Shown here: piece by piece, positions 8,945 through 18,080 of the stretch | How positions within the stretch are numbered: the first letter of the stretch is position 1 | Layout: every line of letters starts with the position of its first letter | Source: CAYXDR01 sp046498185 | Lineage (GTDB): Bacteria > Desulfobacterota > DSM-4660 > Desulfatiglandales > Desulfatiglandaceae | Length of the DNA: 64,000 bases | Assembly: GCA_046498185.1 (NCBI GenBank) | Contig: JAWOBE010000179.1 | Location: 1-64,000, forward strand | Direction of reading: 5' to 3' | Translations under genes and position numbers: made by a program | The notes under the pieces: generated by a model | What the model was told of the DNA's origin: nothing | What the model saw: the letters and a program-made list of their open reading frames with translations, nothing else | The model's database searches: none

Positions 8945-10165
8945 ATGCCGGCTATTTCATTATTCAGCAGCATATACTGCGGGGCGGATGACTTGGCGGC
9001 GGCCGCCGCCGAAGCGACTGGATACCGCCTTGTTACGGACAGGGAAATACTGGAGGAGGCAAACCGGTTGTCAGGCATTCCGATGCGGAGGCTTGAAGAA
9101 GCTTTTTTTTTCAGAGCCGCCTCCTTCAATCCATTTTTTTATGAGCTGGAACATACCGTGCTATGGCTTAAGCTGGCATTAGCCCTGAAGGTCGAGCAAG
9201 AAAATGTGCTGGTATCCGGATTCTCATCCACGTTACTGCCCGAATGGCTAGAGCAGGTTTTACAAGTACTGGTGGTTGCGGGCAGAGAATTCCGGATTGG
9301 ACTTGCCACCAAAACCCTCGGGTGCAGCGAATCCGAGGCATGGCGTCGTATACGTAAAGCGGATGGGCAGCGACAATTCTGGGCAAGTTTCCTCAGGGGA
9401 GCATCGGATGCCTGGGATTCCGGCCTCTACGACATCGTACTGCCTGCGGATAAAACCAGCCTGGAGGAATCGGTGGAGCTCATATCCAGGGCGATTGACA
9501 CCACTTTGTTAAAAGAGAGGGAGTCAAACCGGGGCGTCTCTGATTTTCTTGCCGGCGCCCGGCTCCAGGTTTATCTGGGAAAACATGGATATGTCGCCGA
9601 TGTAGAGGTACGGCAGCAGGATGTATCGCTGAAGCTATACAGGCCGGTGATCATGCATGAAAAACTGAAAAACGCGCTAAACAAGCTGGTCGTGGAAACG
9701 GGTGAATTTGACTCCCCGCGGGTGGAAATTCAGGTGGCCGGAAACCATCGCAGTTCATTTTCCTACCGTCGCTTCGAAGCCCCCGTAAAGGTGCTGCTGG
9801 TAGATGACGAGAGGGAATTCGTCCAGACCCTTTCTGAAAGGCTCCAAATGAGGGAAATAGATTCGAGTGTTGTTTATGACGGGGAAAGCGCGATGCACGT
9901 GGTTCAAGAAAACGCCCCCGAGGTGATGGTACTCGACCTGCAAATGCCTGGAATAGACGGAATCGAAGTTCTCAAACGCGTTAAAGCCCAAAACCCCGAA
10001 ATAGAGGTCATAATTTTAACCGGCCACGGTACAGATGCAGATAGAGATATCTGCATGAAAATGGGTGCTTTCGCGTACCTCGAAAAACCTGTAGACATAG
10101 ATACTCTCAGTGAAACCCTTGAAAAAGCGAACGACCGAATGCAGAGCCATAAGAGCAGGTTATAA
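8945..10165 (+). CDS. Degenerate cytidylate-kinase-like domain fused to a receiver domain
   Basis: 406 residues from the ATG at 8945, which has GGGGG six bases upstream and aligns with the start of the preceding paralogue; ATGs at 8930 and 8939 are alternatives. Residues 1-200 match the preceding protein in layout (GYRLVTDREIL, SDAWDSGLYDIVLP), but the P-loop lysines are replaced (CGADDLAAA), so ATP-dependent kinase activity is doubtful. A BON-like segment lies near 200-270. Residues 281-400 are a complete receiver with phosphoacceptor Asp331 (VMVLDLQMPG). It ends one base before the sensor kinase gene. This may be a pseudoenzyme whose interaction is controlled by phosphorylation. Confidence 0.87.
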   Translation: MPAISLFSSIYCGADDLAAAAAEATGYRLVTDREILEEANRLSGIPMRRLEEAFFFRAASFNPFFYELEHTVLWLKLALALKVEQENVLVSGFSSTLLPEWLEQVLQVLVVAGREFRIGLATKTLGCSESEAWRRIRKADGQRQFWASFLRGASDAWDSGLYDIVLPADKTSLEESVELISRAIDTTLLKERESNRGVSDFLAGARLQVYLGKHGYVADVEVRQQDVSLKLYRPVIMHEKLKNALNKLVVETGEFDSPRVEIQVAGNHRSSFSYRRFEAPVKVLLVDDEREFVQTLSERLQMREIDSSVVYDGESAMHVVQENAPEVMVLDLQMPGIDGIEVLKRVKAQNPEIEVIILTGHGTDADRDICMKMGAFAYLEKPVDIDTLSETLEKANDRMQSHKSRL

Positions 10166-11902
10166 ATGTCATTTAAATTCAGAATTAAGCCTAAATTCTG
10201 GGATTATCGCGACGTAGCGGCGGGTCCATACACAAATATGTTTAATCTCCGTCGAATCTGGTATCTCAGTGTTCTTTTGACAGCAGGAGCCGCTCTGGCC
10301 GCGGTTTTCTTTCTGGCTGCCATCGACTATAAAGTAACCCAGAAATCGATAGAATCTGAAAATATGCTCCGAATCTCACGCCTGGTTTCAAATGCACGGC
10401 GCACACTGTCTTTTTTCCTGGTGGAACGTCGATCGGCCCTGGAATTCCTCGCCCGGGACAATTCGTTCGAAACGTTGTCAGATCAAAATAGGTTGTTAAA
10501 TATTTTAAGAAATCTACAAAAAAGTTTCGGGGGCTTCACTGACCTGGGCCTTATCGACTCTTACGGCAGGCAAATAAATTACATAGGTCCATATGATCTT
10601 GCGAGCGCGGACTACAGTGAGCAAAGGTGGTTTGCGGAAGTTAAGACACAGGGAAGCTATACGAGCGATGTCTTTCTGGGACTGCGCCAAAGCCCGCATA
10701 TGGTTCTAGCGGTTTATCGCGACACTGGCGGCGACAGCAATTTCATCCTGCGGGCCACAATCGAGGCTGAAAACATACATCATAAGTTGGCGAATATGGA
10801 AACTGACACCGCCTGTGACCTGTTCGTGGTCAATCGAGACGGCGTTCTGCAGACACCGTCCCGCTTTTTCGGAAAAATCCTTGAAAAAATAAGCCTTCCA
10901 GTGCCGGAAGGAGCCGACTCTACAGAGATTTTCGAAACCCTCGGCCGGCAAGGCGAAACTCTTTTTGTCGGCTATGCATATATAAAAGACACCCCATTTA
11001 TTTTAATGGCGGTCAAGAACAAAGATGAAATGATGCGGCCCTGGTTCAAGGCAAGGGCACAGATAACAACGTATCTTCTGACCAGCGTTGCGGTTATACT
11101 CCTTGTAGTACTGGCGGTCGCGACGTATCTTGTCAGCAGAATACACGCTGCGGACCAAAAACGGGTGATCGCTCTCCACCAAGTTGAATACGCGAACAAG
11201 TTGGCTTCAATCGGCCGTCTGGCGGCAGGGGTTGCTCACGAAATCAATAATCCACTTGCAATAATAAATGAAAAGGCCGGTTTGATCACCGATCTGCTCA
11301 AGCCTCAGCCTGAAAGTCAGCTACGAACCAGATTGATCCAGCAGACCGAAGTAATATCGGCTTCTGTCCAACGCTGCGCAGCAATTACAAGGCGGCTCCT
11401 GGGTTTTGCACGCCATATGGATGTGAGCATCGAGGATGTAAATTTAAAGGAAATTATAGAAAGTGTATTATCATTTCTTAAAAATGAGGCCCAACACAGA
11501 GCCATAAACATTGATATTAATGTGTCCCCTGACATACCTGTTTTCAAAAGCGATAGAGGCAAGCTACAACAAATTTTTTTAAATTTAATAAACAATGCTT
11601 TCGCTGCCCTTGAAGATGGAGGAAACCTGACCATAGAAGCCAAACGGACATCGAATGACTCCCTCACTGTATCGATCATCGACAACGGCTGCGGTATCCC
11701 TCCTGAGGATCTAAAACTTGTGTTCGAACCGTTTTTCTCGACCAAGACAAAGAAAGGGGGCACAGGCCTTGGCCTATCCATAACCTATGGCCTTGTACAG
11801 GAAATAGGCGGGTCCATAAACGTGACAAGTCAGGTGGATGAAGGAACACGCTTCAATATAGTCTTGCCCTTAAAACCGGAGACAAAGGATGAAACCCATT
11901 AG
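10166..11902 (+). CDS. Membrane sensor histidine kinase with extracytoplasmic Cache-like sensor
   Basis: 578 residues. TM1 is near residues 28-52 and TM2 near 292-315; the region between is of the double-Cache type (ILRNLQKSFGGFTDLGLIDSYGRQINYIG), so it should bind a small periplasmic ligand. The dimerisation helix carries His358 (GVAHEINNPLAI). The ATPase domain has an N box (LQQIFLNLINNAFAAL), G1 (DNGCGIP) and G2 (GGTGLGLSITYGLV). It is the only complete kinase of the cluster, so it probably phosphorylates the nearby receivers. It overlaps the next receiver gene by 14 bases, indicating coupled translation. Confidence 0.94.
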   Translation: MSFKFRIKPKFWDYRDVAAGPYTNMFNLRRIWYLSVLLTAGAALAAVFFLAAIDYKVTQKSIESENMLRISRLVSNARRTLSFFLVERRSALEFLARDNSFETLSDQNRLLNILRNLQKSFGGFTDLGLIDSYGRQINYIGPYDLASADYSEQRWFAEVKTQGSYTSDVFLGLRQSPHMVLAVYRDTGGDSNFILRATIEAENIHHKLANMETDTACDLFVVNRDGVLQTPSRFFGKILEKISLPVPEGADSTEIFETLGRQGETLFVGYAYIKDTPFILMAVKNKDEMMRPWFKARAQITTYLLTSVAVILLVVLAVATYLVSRIHAADQKRVIALHQVEYANKLASIGRLAAGVAHEINNPLAIINEKAGLITDLLKPQPESQLRTRLIQQTEVISASVQRCAAITRRLLGFARHMDVSIEDVNLKEIIESVLSFLKNEAQHRAINIDINVSPDIPVFKSDRGKLQQIFLNLINNAFAALEDGGNLTIEAKRTSNDSLTVSIIDNGCGIPPEDLKLVFEPFFSTKTKKGGTGLGLSITYGLVQEIGGSINVTSQVDEGTRFNIVLPLKPETKDETH

Positions 11903-12263
11903 TGTATTGTTGGTGGATGACGAAAAAGAACTAGCCGTGACTCTTGCCGAACGACTAACTATAAGAGGATTTTCAGTCGACTGGGCAATCACGGCGGAGT
12001 CGGCCCTGAAGCTTTTTAAAGATAAAAAATACGACGTAGCAGTTATCGATGTAAAGCTTCCGGGGCTTAGCGGCGTGGCCCTCAAAGAACACATGGCCGA
12101 AATCGACCCGGCTTTGAAATTCATATTAATGACCGGTCACGGTTCACAGGAGGATTTCGAGGCTGGTTCAGCGTCCGCCGGCGAATCGAACTACCTGTGG
12201 AAGCCGGTGGATATAGAAGCCCTTGCGGAAAAAATTAACCTCGTCGTGGAGAAAACTGATTGA
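11889..12263 (+). CDS. Stand-alone response regulator receiver protein
   Basis: 124 residues, receiver domain only, phosphoacceptor Asp54 (VAVIDVKLPGLSG), Lys in YLWKPVD. Starts inside the end of the sensor kinase gene. The GLSG after the acceptor replaces the GMDG or GIDG of its three sister receivers, and the loop region QEDFEAGSASAGESN is slightly unusual, so it may be specialised. It probably accepts phosphate from the kinase encoded directly upstream. Confidence 0.92.
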   Translation: MKPISVLLVDDEKELAVTLAERLTIRGFSVDWAITAESALKLFKDKKYDVAVIDVKLPGLSGVALKEHMAEIDPALKFILMTGHGSQEDFEAGSASAGESNYLWKPVDIEALAEKINLVVEKTD

Positions 12264-12280
12264 TTTCAAAAGGAGATGCC

Positions 12281-12952
12281 ATGGTTGATTTTCCACAGAC
12301 AGCCGGCTGGGGTATCCTCAAATTCTTCGGACGCATATCCGCTTCCATTTCTCACGAACTCAAGAATTCTTTAAGTATAGTCAATGAAAACGCCGGCCTG
12401 ATGGAGGACCTTGTTCTGTTAAGCGAAAAGGGACGCAACCTTGATATCGAGAGGTTAAAATCCCTTTCTGGTTCAATCCGACGCCAGGTTAAACGGACCG
12501 ACTTAATCATTCGAAACATGAACAAGTTCGCTCATTCCGTGGACATGGAAATAAAATCCGTCGACATTCACGAATACCTTGAATTAATCGCTGCGGTCTC
12601 AGCACGTCTGCTTGCGGCACGAAACATAACGTTGGAGCTGACTTCGCCGCAAGACCGGCCCAGTATTATGACTTCTCCGATTTTCCTTCTGTATCTGCTC
12701 TGGCATTTGATCGATTGCTGCTCCCGCTGGGCTGAACCGGGAGAAACGCTGCACATGAGCTTAGATAGCGCAGGGGGTTCGATTTCTATAAAATTCCACG
12801 GGTGCACGACTACGAACCCCGAATTAAGGGCCGAAATGGAGGGGGGAGATTTAAGCACTCTCTTAGCCCTCCTGGACTTTTCACTCGAAATGGATGCGAC
12901 ACAGCCCGGAATGAGCCTTTCATTTCAAAACAATCTTGTTGGGGCTGGCTGA
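12281..12952 (+). CDS. Histidine-kinase-like protein with acceptor helix but degenerate ATPase domain
   Basis: 223 residues from the ATG at 12281 (AAAGGAG upstream); a TTG at 12260 overlapping the previous gene is less likely. His25 lies in the HisKA-type sequence ISASISHELKNSLSIVNENAGL, clearly related to the acceptor helix of the upstream kinase (AHEINNPLAIINEKAGL). The C-terminal half occupies the position of a HATPase domain, but no N box, no DxGxG and no GTGLGL are present; instead there is SPIFLLYLLWHLIDCC. It has no membrane segment. I infer a phosphotransfer (Hpt-like) or scaffold role between receivers rather than ATP-dependent autophosphorylation. Confidence 0.8.
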   Translation: MVDFPQTAGWGILKFFGRISASISHELKNSLSIVNENAGLMEDLVLLSEKGRNLDIERLKSLSGSIRRQVKRTDLIIRNMNKFAHSVDMEIKSVDIHEYLELIAAVSARLLAARNITLELTSPQDRPSIMTSPIFLLYLLWHLIDCCSRWAEPGETLHMSLDSAGGSISIKFHGCTTTNPELRAEMEGGDLSTLLALLDFSLEMDATQPGMSLSFQNNLVGAG

Positions 12953-12997
12953 TTTCAGCCTGGAAACTATATTTTTTCGAACCAAAGGAGTCTAAAA

Positions 12998-13426
12998 ATG
13001 AGCGCAAAGGTGCTTCTGGTTGATGATGAGAAGGAATTCCTGGACGTACTTGGTGAACGAATGAAGATTCGCGGTATGGAGGTTAAAACGACCTCATCTG
13101 CACTTGCGGCACTTAACGTCCTGGAAAAAGAAAGTTTTGACGTTATCATCCTGGACCTGATGATGCCCGAAATGGACGGGCTGGAGGCCTTGAAACGGAT
13201 CAAAAAAAATCGGCCTGAGCTCCAGGTCATCCTGCTCACAGGGCATGGAAGCATCGAAAAGGGGATGGAGGCGATGCGCCTGGGGGCGATGGATTTCGTT
13301 GAAAAACCGGCCGACCTGGAAACGCTATCCGCTAAAATAGAAAAGGCGCGAGCACGCAAAATGATTCTGGTCGAACGCAAAGTGGAAGAAGAAATCCGGA
13401 AAATCCTGATTCGGAAAAGTTGGTAG
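12998..13426 (+). CDS. Stand-alone response regulator receiver protein
   Basis: 142 residues, receiver domain with Asp53 as acceptor (VIILDLMMPEMDGLEAL), switch Thr in LLTGHGS and Lys in FVEKPAD. A short charged helical tail (RKVEEEIRKILIRKSW) follows; no DNA-binding or enzymatic output. AAAGGAG lies eight bases upstream of the ATG. It closes the phosphorelay cluster; the next gene is a cupin after a gap of about 150 bases with no obvious terminator. Confidence 0.92.
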   Translation: MSAKVLLVDDEKEFLDVLGERMKIRGMEVKTTSSALAALNVLEKESFDVIILDLMMPEMDGLEALKRIKKNRPELQVILLTGHGSIEKGMEAMRLGAMDFVEKPADLETLSAKIEKARARKMILVERKVEEEIRKILIRKSW

Positions 13427-13578
13427 CGGGTCCCGTCAAAAAAATGCTATTCTAAAATGTAGTGTTTCGGGCCGCCCTTGTCCTGTTTCCGTTTGAAATG
13501 CAACACCCGGACACGACATCTTCCTTTTACGGCCTAAATCTTAAGGCCGCAGGACAACAAAAAATATGGAGGTTTTTT

Positions 13579-13914
13579 ATGAACGACGATGGGTCCCCCA
13601 AGAAAGGTATTCCATTCTCTTTAAAGGAGCACATAAATTACTCCCCCGGCTCAGTTGTCAGCAAAACACTGCTAAAAAAAGACACTGGAAATTTGACTGT
13701 TTTTTCATTCGATTCAGGCCAGGGTTTGAGTGAGCATGTGTCCCCGTTCGATGCGGTGGTCTATATCCTGGATGGTCGCGCGGAAATAACGATCGGTGGC
13801 GAGAAGCAACAAGTTGCCACTGGAGATTTGCTGGTTATGCCGGCTGGCATATCGCACGCCCTCCATGCCGCCGAGCCTTTCAAAATGCTGCTGATAATGA
13901 TCCGAGGTAACTGA
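13579..13914 (+). CDS. Small cupin-domain protein
   Basis: 111 residues from the ATG at 13579, preceded by TGGAGG; the upstream extension to 13462 has no ribosome site. A single cupin barrel is visible: SEHVSPFDAVVYILDGRAEITIGGEKQQVATGDLLVMPAGISHAL. Metal-binding residues His (SEHV), Glu or Asp and the late His are at the usual places, although the first motif is reduced. Such proteins bind small ligands or act as oxygenases or isomerases; nothing more specific can be read. It is co-directional with the following nucleoside phosphorylase. Confidence 0.85.
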   Translation: MNDDGSPKKGIPFSLKEHINYSPGSVVSKTLLKKDTGNLTVFSFDSGQGLSEHVSPFDAVVYILDGRAEITIGGEKQQVATGDLLVMPAGISHALHAAEPFKMLLIMIRGN

Positions 13915-13961
13915 TCCCGGAAGGAAGTTTACCGTAAACATTCCTAAAACTGAAAAAATTT

Positions 13962-14702
13962 ATGCTCAACAATGAAGAAGGTGTGATATATCCGAAAAAG
14001 AGTCAGCGGGACCCGCAGGTTGGCCCTGACGTGGTGATGGTAATGGTCCGGTCGCAACTCGAACGGTTAACCGCCAGGGTCTCGGCCCGGAAAATGGTTT
14101 TCAGTGAAGCGCATCTTTATAATCTTTACGAAGCACGGTTTTCCAGCGGCGACTCTATTTCTATCTGCGGTCCGTTTTTCGGTGCACCCCATGCAGTTGT
14201 CGGAATCGAAAAATTGATAGCTCTCGGAGCCGAAAGGATATGGTTTCTAGGGTGGTGCGGAGCCCTGGATCCCCGCCTTTCAATCGGCGACATCATAATC
14301 CCTTCGAAAGCATTTTCGGAAGAAGGGACCTCCCCTCTCTACACAAACGGCGACATCGAGCCTGCCGCTGACACAGCTTTGTTTTCAAAGCTCGAAACTT
14401 CAATCGAAAAAAAACAAATACGTGCCACCAAGGGGCCGATATGGACAACCGACGGGCTTTACCGGGAAACACCTTCCAAAATCCGTGCATACCGCGAGTT
14501 GGGTGCACTGGCCGTCGAAATGGAACTTTCTGCGTTGATGAGTGTTGCAAGTTTCAGATCAGTTGCGCTGGCCGCCTTGCTTGTGGTATCAGATGAACTT
14601 TCTCCGACCGGATGGCGTTCTGGCTTTTCCGATCCTAGATTGAAAAAAGCCTGCGAGACCGCCGATTCGGTAGTGATCGAACTAGCCGCCGGTACAGGAT
14701 AA
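13962..14702 (+). CDS. Nucleoside phosphorylase family (PNP_UDP_1) protein
   Basis: 246 residues. The phosphate/nucleoside-binding features of the uridine/purine phosphorylase family are present: ISICGPFFGAPHAVVGIEKLIALGAERIWFLGWCGAL and the acidic AVEMELSALMSVA motif containing the Met-Glu that contacts the ribose. The glycine-rich signature reads GWCGAL rather than GTAGGL, which is a common relaxed form. It likely cleaves a nucleoside or methylthioadenosine-like substrate with phosphate in a salvage pathway. No strong ribosome site precedes the ATG. It precedes ligA by 25 bases and may be co-transcribed with it. Confidence 0.85.
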   Translation: MLNNEEGVIYPKKSQRDPQVGPDVVMVMVRSQLERLTARVSARKMVFSEAHLYNLYEARFSSGDSISICGPFFGAPHAVVGIEKLIALGAERIWFLGWCGALDPRLSIGDIIIPSKAFSEEGTSPLYTNGDIEPAADTALFSKLETSIEKKQIRATKGPIWTTDGLYRETPSKIRAYRELGALAVEMELSALMSVASFRSVALAALLVVSDELSPTGWRSGFSDPRLKKACETADSVVIELAAGTG

Positions 14703-14727
14703 CCACATTTCAGGAGATGTTGATTAA

Positions 14728-16758
14728 ATGGCTGAACCGCTTCAGGAAATCGAAAGACTTCGGGATCAAATCCGTTATCATAACATGCGATATTATACGA
14801 TGGACGCCCCGGAGATAACGGACTCCGAATATGATAGGCTGTTCCGGCGGCTTCAGCAACTGGAGGAAGCTCACCCGCACCTTGTGACGCCAGACTCTCC
14901 GACCCGGAAAGTTGGAGCGGCTCCGCTCAAGACATTTTCGCCGCTCCGACATCGAATTCCGATGCTGAGTCTACAAAATTCTTTCTCAAATTCCGAAATC
15001 ATTGAATTTGACGCCCGTATCCGCAAATTCCTAGGCATTCCGGATTCACCCGTTTATATGATGGAGCCCAAAATAGACGGCTTGGCAGTTGAACTGATCT
15101 ATAATAACGGCAGGCTGACGACTGCCTCGACCCGTGGAGACGGCTCAGTGGGTGAAAATGTCACAGCCAATGTCAGAACAATCCTTTCAGTGCCGATTAA
15201 GCTTACCGACCATCCTGAAGCCGGTCCCGTTCCGGAATTGCTGGAAGTACGCGGCGAAATTTACATGGAAAAAGATGACTTCGATTCGCTTAATCGCACC
15301 AGGCTGGCCAAAGGGGAATCTCCCTTTGCCAATCCCAGGAATGCGGCAGCTGGTTCTTTACGCCAACTGGATTTCAGAGTCACTGCAAAACGCCGTTTGA
15401 CGATGTTCTGTTATGGAGTGGGAACAGTTCAAGGCGCCGAATTTTCAAGCCAAATCGAACTCATGAAGGCCCTCCAGCGGTGGGGTCTGCGTATCAACGC
15501 CGGTATGATGGAACGCTGTGAAAACGTGGATGCGGTTATAAATTACTGCCATAAGCTCGAAACAATTCGCGATTCCCTGCCTTATGAAATCGACGGCGCA
15601 GTTATAAAAGTCGATGATTTAAGACTACAGAGCAGGCTCGGACAGATTTCCAGGAGTCCACGGTGGGCGCTCGCTTATAAGTTCGCCCCCAGCCGGGAAA
15701 CATCCAAAATACTCAAAATAGAGGTACAAGTCGGCCGAACGGGTGCATTGACCCCGGTTGCCCATCTGGAGCCGGTTACGGTGGGAGGTGTTCTCGTCAA
15801 GAGAGCCACCCTTCATAACGAAGATGAAATACGTAAAAAAGACATACGTGAACTTGACACCGTAATCGTTCAGAGGGCTGGAGATGTCATACCAGAAGTT
15901 GTGAGTGTCGTAACCTCGAAAAGAACCGGAGTCGAGAAACCCTTCCTAATGCCGGATCGTTGTCCGGTCTGCGGGACCCCGGCCGTCAGAAAAAACCAGG
16001 AAGTTGTCTTGAGATGCCCGAATCCGGCGTGCCCCGCTCAAGTCAGAGAGCAGTTTAAACATTTTGTATCCAAGGCGGCGATGGACATTGACGGCCTTGG
16101 CGAAAAGACACTTCTGCAGATGATAGACAGGGGTTTGATAAAGGATCCCCCTGATCTTTACGATCTTCGAAAGGAAGACGTCCTCGGGCTTGAAAGGATG
16201 GGCGAGAAATCCGCTGAAAACCTCCTTCAGGCGATTGAACGGAGTAAAAAAACGACCCTTGCTAGACTTATTTACGCGCTGGGTATTCGACATGTCGGAG
16301 AACATACAGCCGATATTCTGGCCAAACAGTTCGGAAGTATAGAAAGTCTGCAGGAAACCACCGAGGAGGAATTGACCGGTGTGCATGAAATAGGCCCACA
16401 AACCGCCGAACAGATTGTTTCCTATTTCGCCGATGGATCCAACCGTCGAAACCTGAGGCGGCTCTTCGAAAAAGGGGTTTCTTATGAAACCCCGGCCGGG
16501 ACACCGTCATCCGACCTTGCCGGAAAGACATTCGTCTTAACCGGCTCTCTCGAATCTATGACACGGTCGGAAGCGAGAGACCTCATCACCGCAAAAGGCG
16601 GCAAACTGGCCTCTTCCGTCAGTAAGTCAACCAATTACGTCGTAGCCGGTGCCTCCCCCGGCTCCAAGCTTCGCAAGGCCGCCGAACTAAAAATTGAGAT
16701 ACTCGACGAAAAGGCATTTTTGGAGATGGTCTCCGGCGAAAAATCAGAAATCCAGTAG
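14728..16758 (+). CDS. ligA: NAD-dependent DNA ligase
   Basis: 676 residues, full length for bacterial LigA, which seals nicks between Okazaki fragments using NAD. Order of domains: Ia and adenylation with catalytic Lys115 (EPKIDGLAVEL), OB fold (VGRTGALTPVAHLEPV), tetracysteine zinc finger (CPVCGTP ... CPNPACPAQ), helix-hairpin-helix repeats (DIDGLGEKTLLQMI, LTGVHEIGPQTAEQI), and a C-terminal BRCT domain (LAGKTFVLTGSLE). All expected parts are intact. AGGAGATG lies upstream of the ATG. It is followed 17 bases later by an acylphosphatase gene. Confidence 0.98.
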   Translation: MAEPLQEIERLRDQIRYHNMRYYTMDAPEITDSEYDRLFRRLQQLEEAHPHLVTPDSPTRKVGAAPLKTFSPLRHRIPMLSLQNSFSNSEIIEFDARIRKFLGIPDSPVYMMEPKIDGLAVELIYNNGRLTTASTRGDGSVGENVTANVRTILSVPIKLTDHPEAGPVPELLEVRGEIYMEKDDFDSLNRTRLAKGESPFANPRNAAAGSLRQLDFRVTAKRRLTMFCYGVGTVQGAEFSSQIELMKALQRWGLRINAGMMERCENVDAVINYCHKLETIRDSLPYEIDGAVIKVDDLRLQSRLGQISRSPRWALAYKFAPSRETSKILKIEVQVGRTGALTPVAHLEPVTVGGVLVKRATLHNEDEIRKKDIRELDTVIVQRAGDVIPEVVSVVTSKRTGVEKPFLMPDRCPVCGTPAVRKNQEVVLRCPNPACPAQVREQFKHFVSKAAMDIDGLGEKTLLQMIDRGLIKDPPDLYDLRKEDVLGLERMGEKSAENLLQAIERSKKTTLARLIYALGIRHVGEHTADILAKQFGSIESLQETTEEELTGVHEIGPQTAEQIVSYFADGSNRRNLRRLFEKGVSYETPAGTPSSDLAGKTFVLTGSLESMTRSEARDLITAKGGKLASSVSKSTNYVVAGASPGSKLRKAAELKIEILDEKAFLEMVSGEKSEIQ

Positions 16759-16775
16759 TAACAGGGAGGAGGAAT

Positions 16776-17054
16776 ATGGGAAAAAAGCGGTTGAAATTGA
16801 TCATTGAAGGCCGGGTTCAGGGTGTTTGGTTCAGGGATTCCACGCGTCGCCAGGCTGTTTCCACCGGGGTTGGCGGATGGGTGAAAAACAGGGCTGACGG
16901 AAAGGTGGAAGCGGTTTTGGAAGGAGATGCCGATTCGGTCGACCGGCTTGCACAATGGTGCCGTCAAGGCCCCCCGGGTGCCGGAGTCACCGGGGTACAT
17001 GAACAGGAAGAGCCCTGGACAGGAGAATTCGATTCATTCAATATTATTTTTTAA
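16776..17054 (+). CDS. acyP: Acylphosphatase
   Basis: 92 residues, standard length. The active-site loop GRVQGVWFRDSTRRQA carries the catalytic arginine (Arg20 or so) and the second motif GWVKNRADGKVEAVLEG carries the catalytic asparagine. It hydrolyses acyl phosphates such as acetyl phosphate or carbamoyl phosphate. A very strong GGGAGGAGG site precedes the ATG. It lies in the same direction as ligA and a lipoprotein gene. Confidence 0.96.
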   Translation: MGKKRLKLIIEGRVQGVWFRDSTRRQAVSTGVGGWVKNRADGKVEAVLEGDADSVDRLAQWCRQGPPGAGVTGVHEQEEPWTGEFDSFNIIF

Positions 17055-17079
17055 TCCCCCTTTTTGACGAGGCTGGCAT

Positions 17080-18012
17080 ATGTCTATTATTCGCTTTTCG
17101 AAACTCGTTCTTTTTCTTTTTATCGTATCCTGCAGCGGGTTGGTATCAGGCTGCGGGATGATCAAGTCGGCCGGGGAGAAATTGTCCCCGACTACCCTGA
17201 TCAGTAAGATAAAACCGCGCGCTGCTCATTTAAAAAAGAGGATCATCGTGTTCGACCCGGTCGATCAGGCGGGCTATGGCCCGGAAACTGCCGCAGGTAT
17301 TTCAGAAGTAATGAAAAAATCATTCGAAAAAAATTCCAGGTTCATAATCCAGCCCCCCCCTCAGGATCTCGAATGGGCTGACGCAGACGGAGGAATCGAC
17401 CTGGGAATCGCAGCGCCTGTGGAGATCTTGGACTACTGCTCCCAAAAAGGCATAAGCACAATTGTCACCCTGGTATTAAGCCCTGTTGAAAACACCCCCA
17501 AAACCACCGGCATCTGGCCGTTCAAATCACAGTCCATTGTATTCTCGATTCCCGTACGGCTTACCGCTCTCGATGTGGCAAGTGGAACGATTTTGCACAG
17601 CAGCGCCGTCTTAGAAGAGAAAACCATGAAATTGATCGATGCGGAAATGAGTACCGATCGCGAGCTTCTTAACAGATTCGCCGAACGGATAAAATCCGAT
17701 ATTGTTCCGCAACAGGTCGATGAACTAATCGAAAATATGGATCAGCATCGCTGGAAAGGGAAAATATTATCGTTTGAAGAAGGCAGAGCGACCATAAACG
17801 CGGGCACGGATATAGGGGTCGAAAAAGGCAGCCGCTTCGAAGTGCTTAATGAAGGTATACAGGTCGAAACCAAGGAAAATAGAACATTAACCGTGCCGGG
17901 CCCCGTACTCGGAGAACTGGTAATCACCGTACCGGGCACGCAGACATCCATTGCCGAACCTGTGGATAACCGGGATTTCGAGTCGGGGCTCTATATTCGC
18001 TACAAACCCTGA
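17080..18012 (+). CDS. Predicted lipoprotein with FlgT-C-like domain
   Basis: 310 residues. The N-terminus has a signal with lipobox LVSG|C (cysteine near residue 25), so it should be lipidated and anchored in the envelope. Residues about 50-225 resemble the alpha-beta domain of envelope proteins that normalise paralogue activities (CsgG/FlgT-like: VFDPVDQAGYGPETAAGISEVMKKSF). Residues about 230-310 (KGKILSFEEGRATINAGTDIGVEKGSRFEVL) match the SH3-like C-terminal domain of FlgT. No flagellar genes are nearby, so a flagellar role is not supported. It is convergent with recN, leaving 68 bases without a clear terminator. Confidence 0.75.
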   Translation: MSIIRFSKLVLFLFIVSCSGLVSGCGMIKSAGEKLSPTTLISKIKPRAAHLKKRIIVFDPVDQAGYGPETAAGISEVMKKSFEKNSRFIIQPPPQDLEWADADGGIDLGIAAPVEILDYCSQKGISTIVTLVLSPVENTPKTTGIWPFKSQSIVFSIPVRLTALDVASGTILHSSAVLEEKTMKLIDAEMSTDRELLNRFAERIKSDIVPQQVDELIENMDQHRWKGKILSFEEGRATINAGTDIGVEKGSRFEVLNEGIQVETKENRTLTVPGPVLGELVITVPGTQTSIAEPVDNRDFESGLYIRYKP

Positions 18013-18080
18013 AAAATAACAGCAGGTAGAAGACTTCCTGACGTAAAGGCCGAAATCGGCAAGCAAGCCCAGGATGTGAT

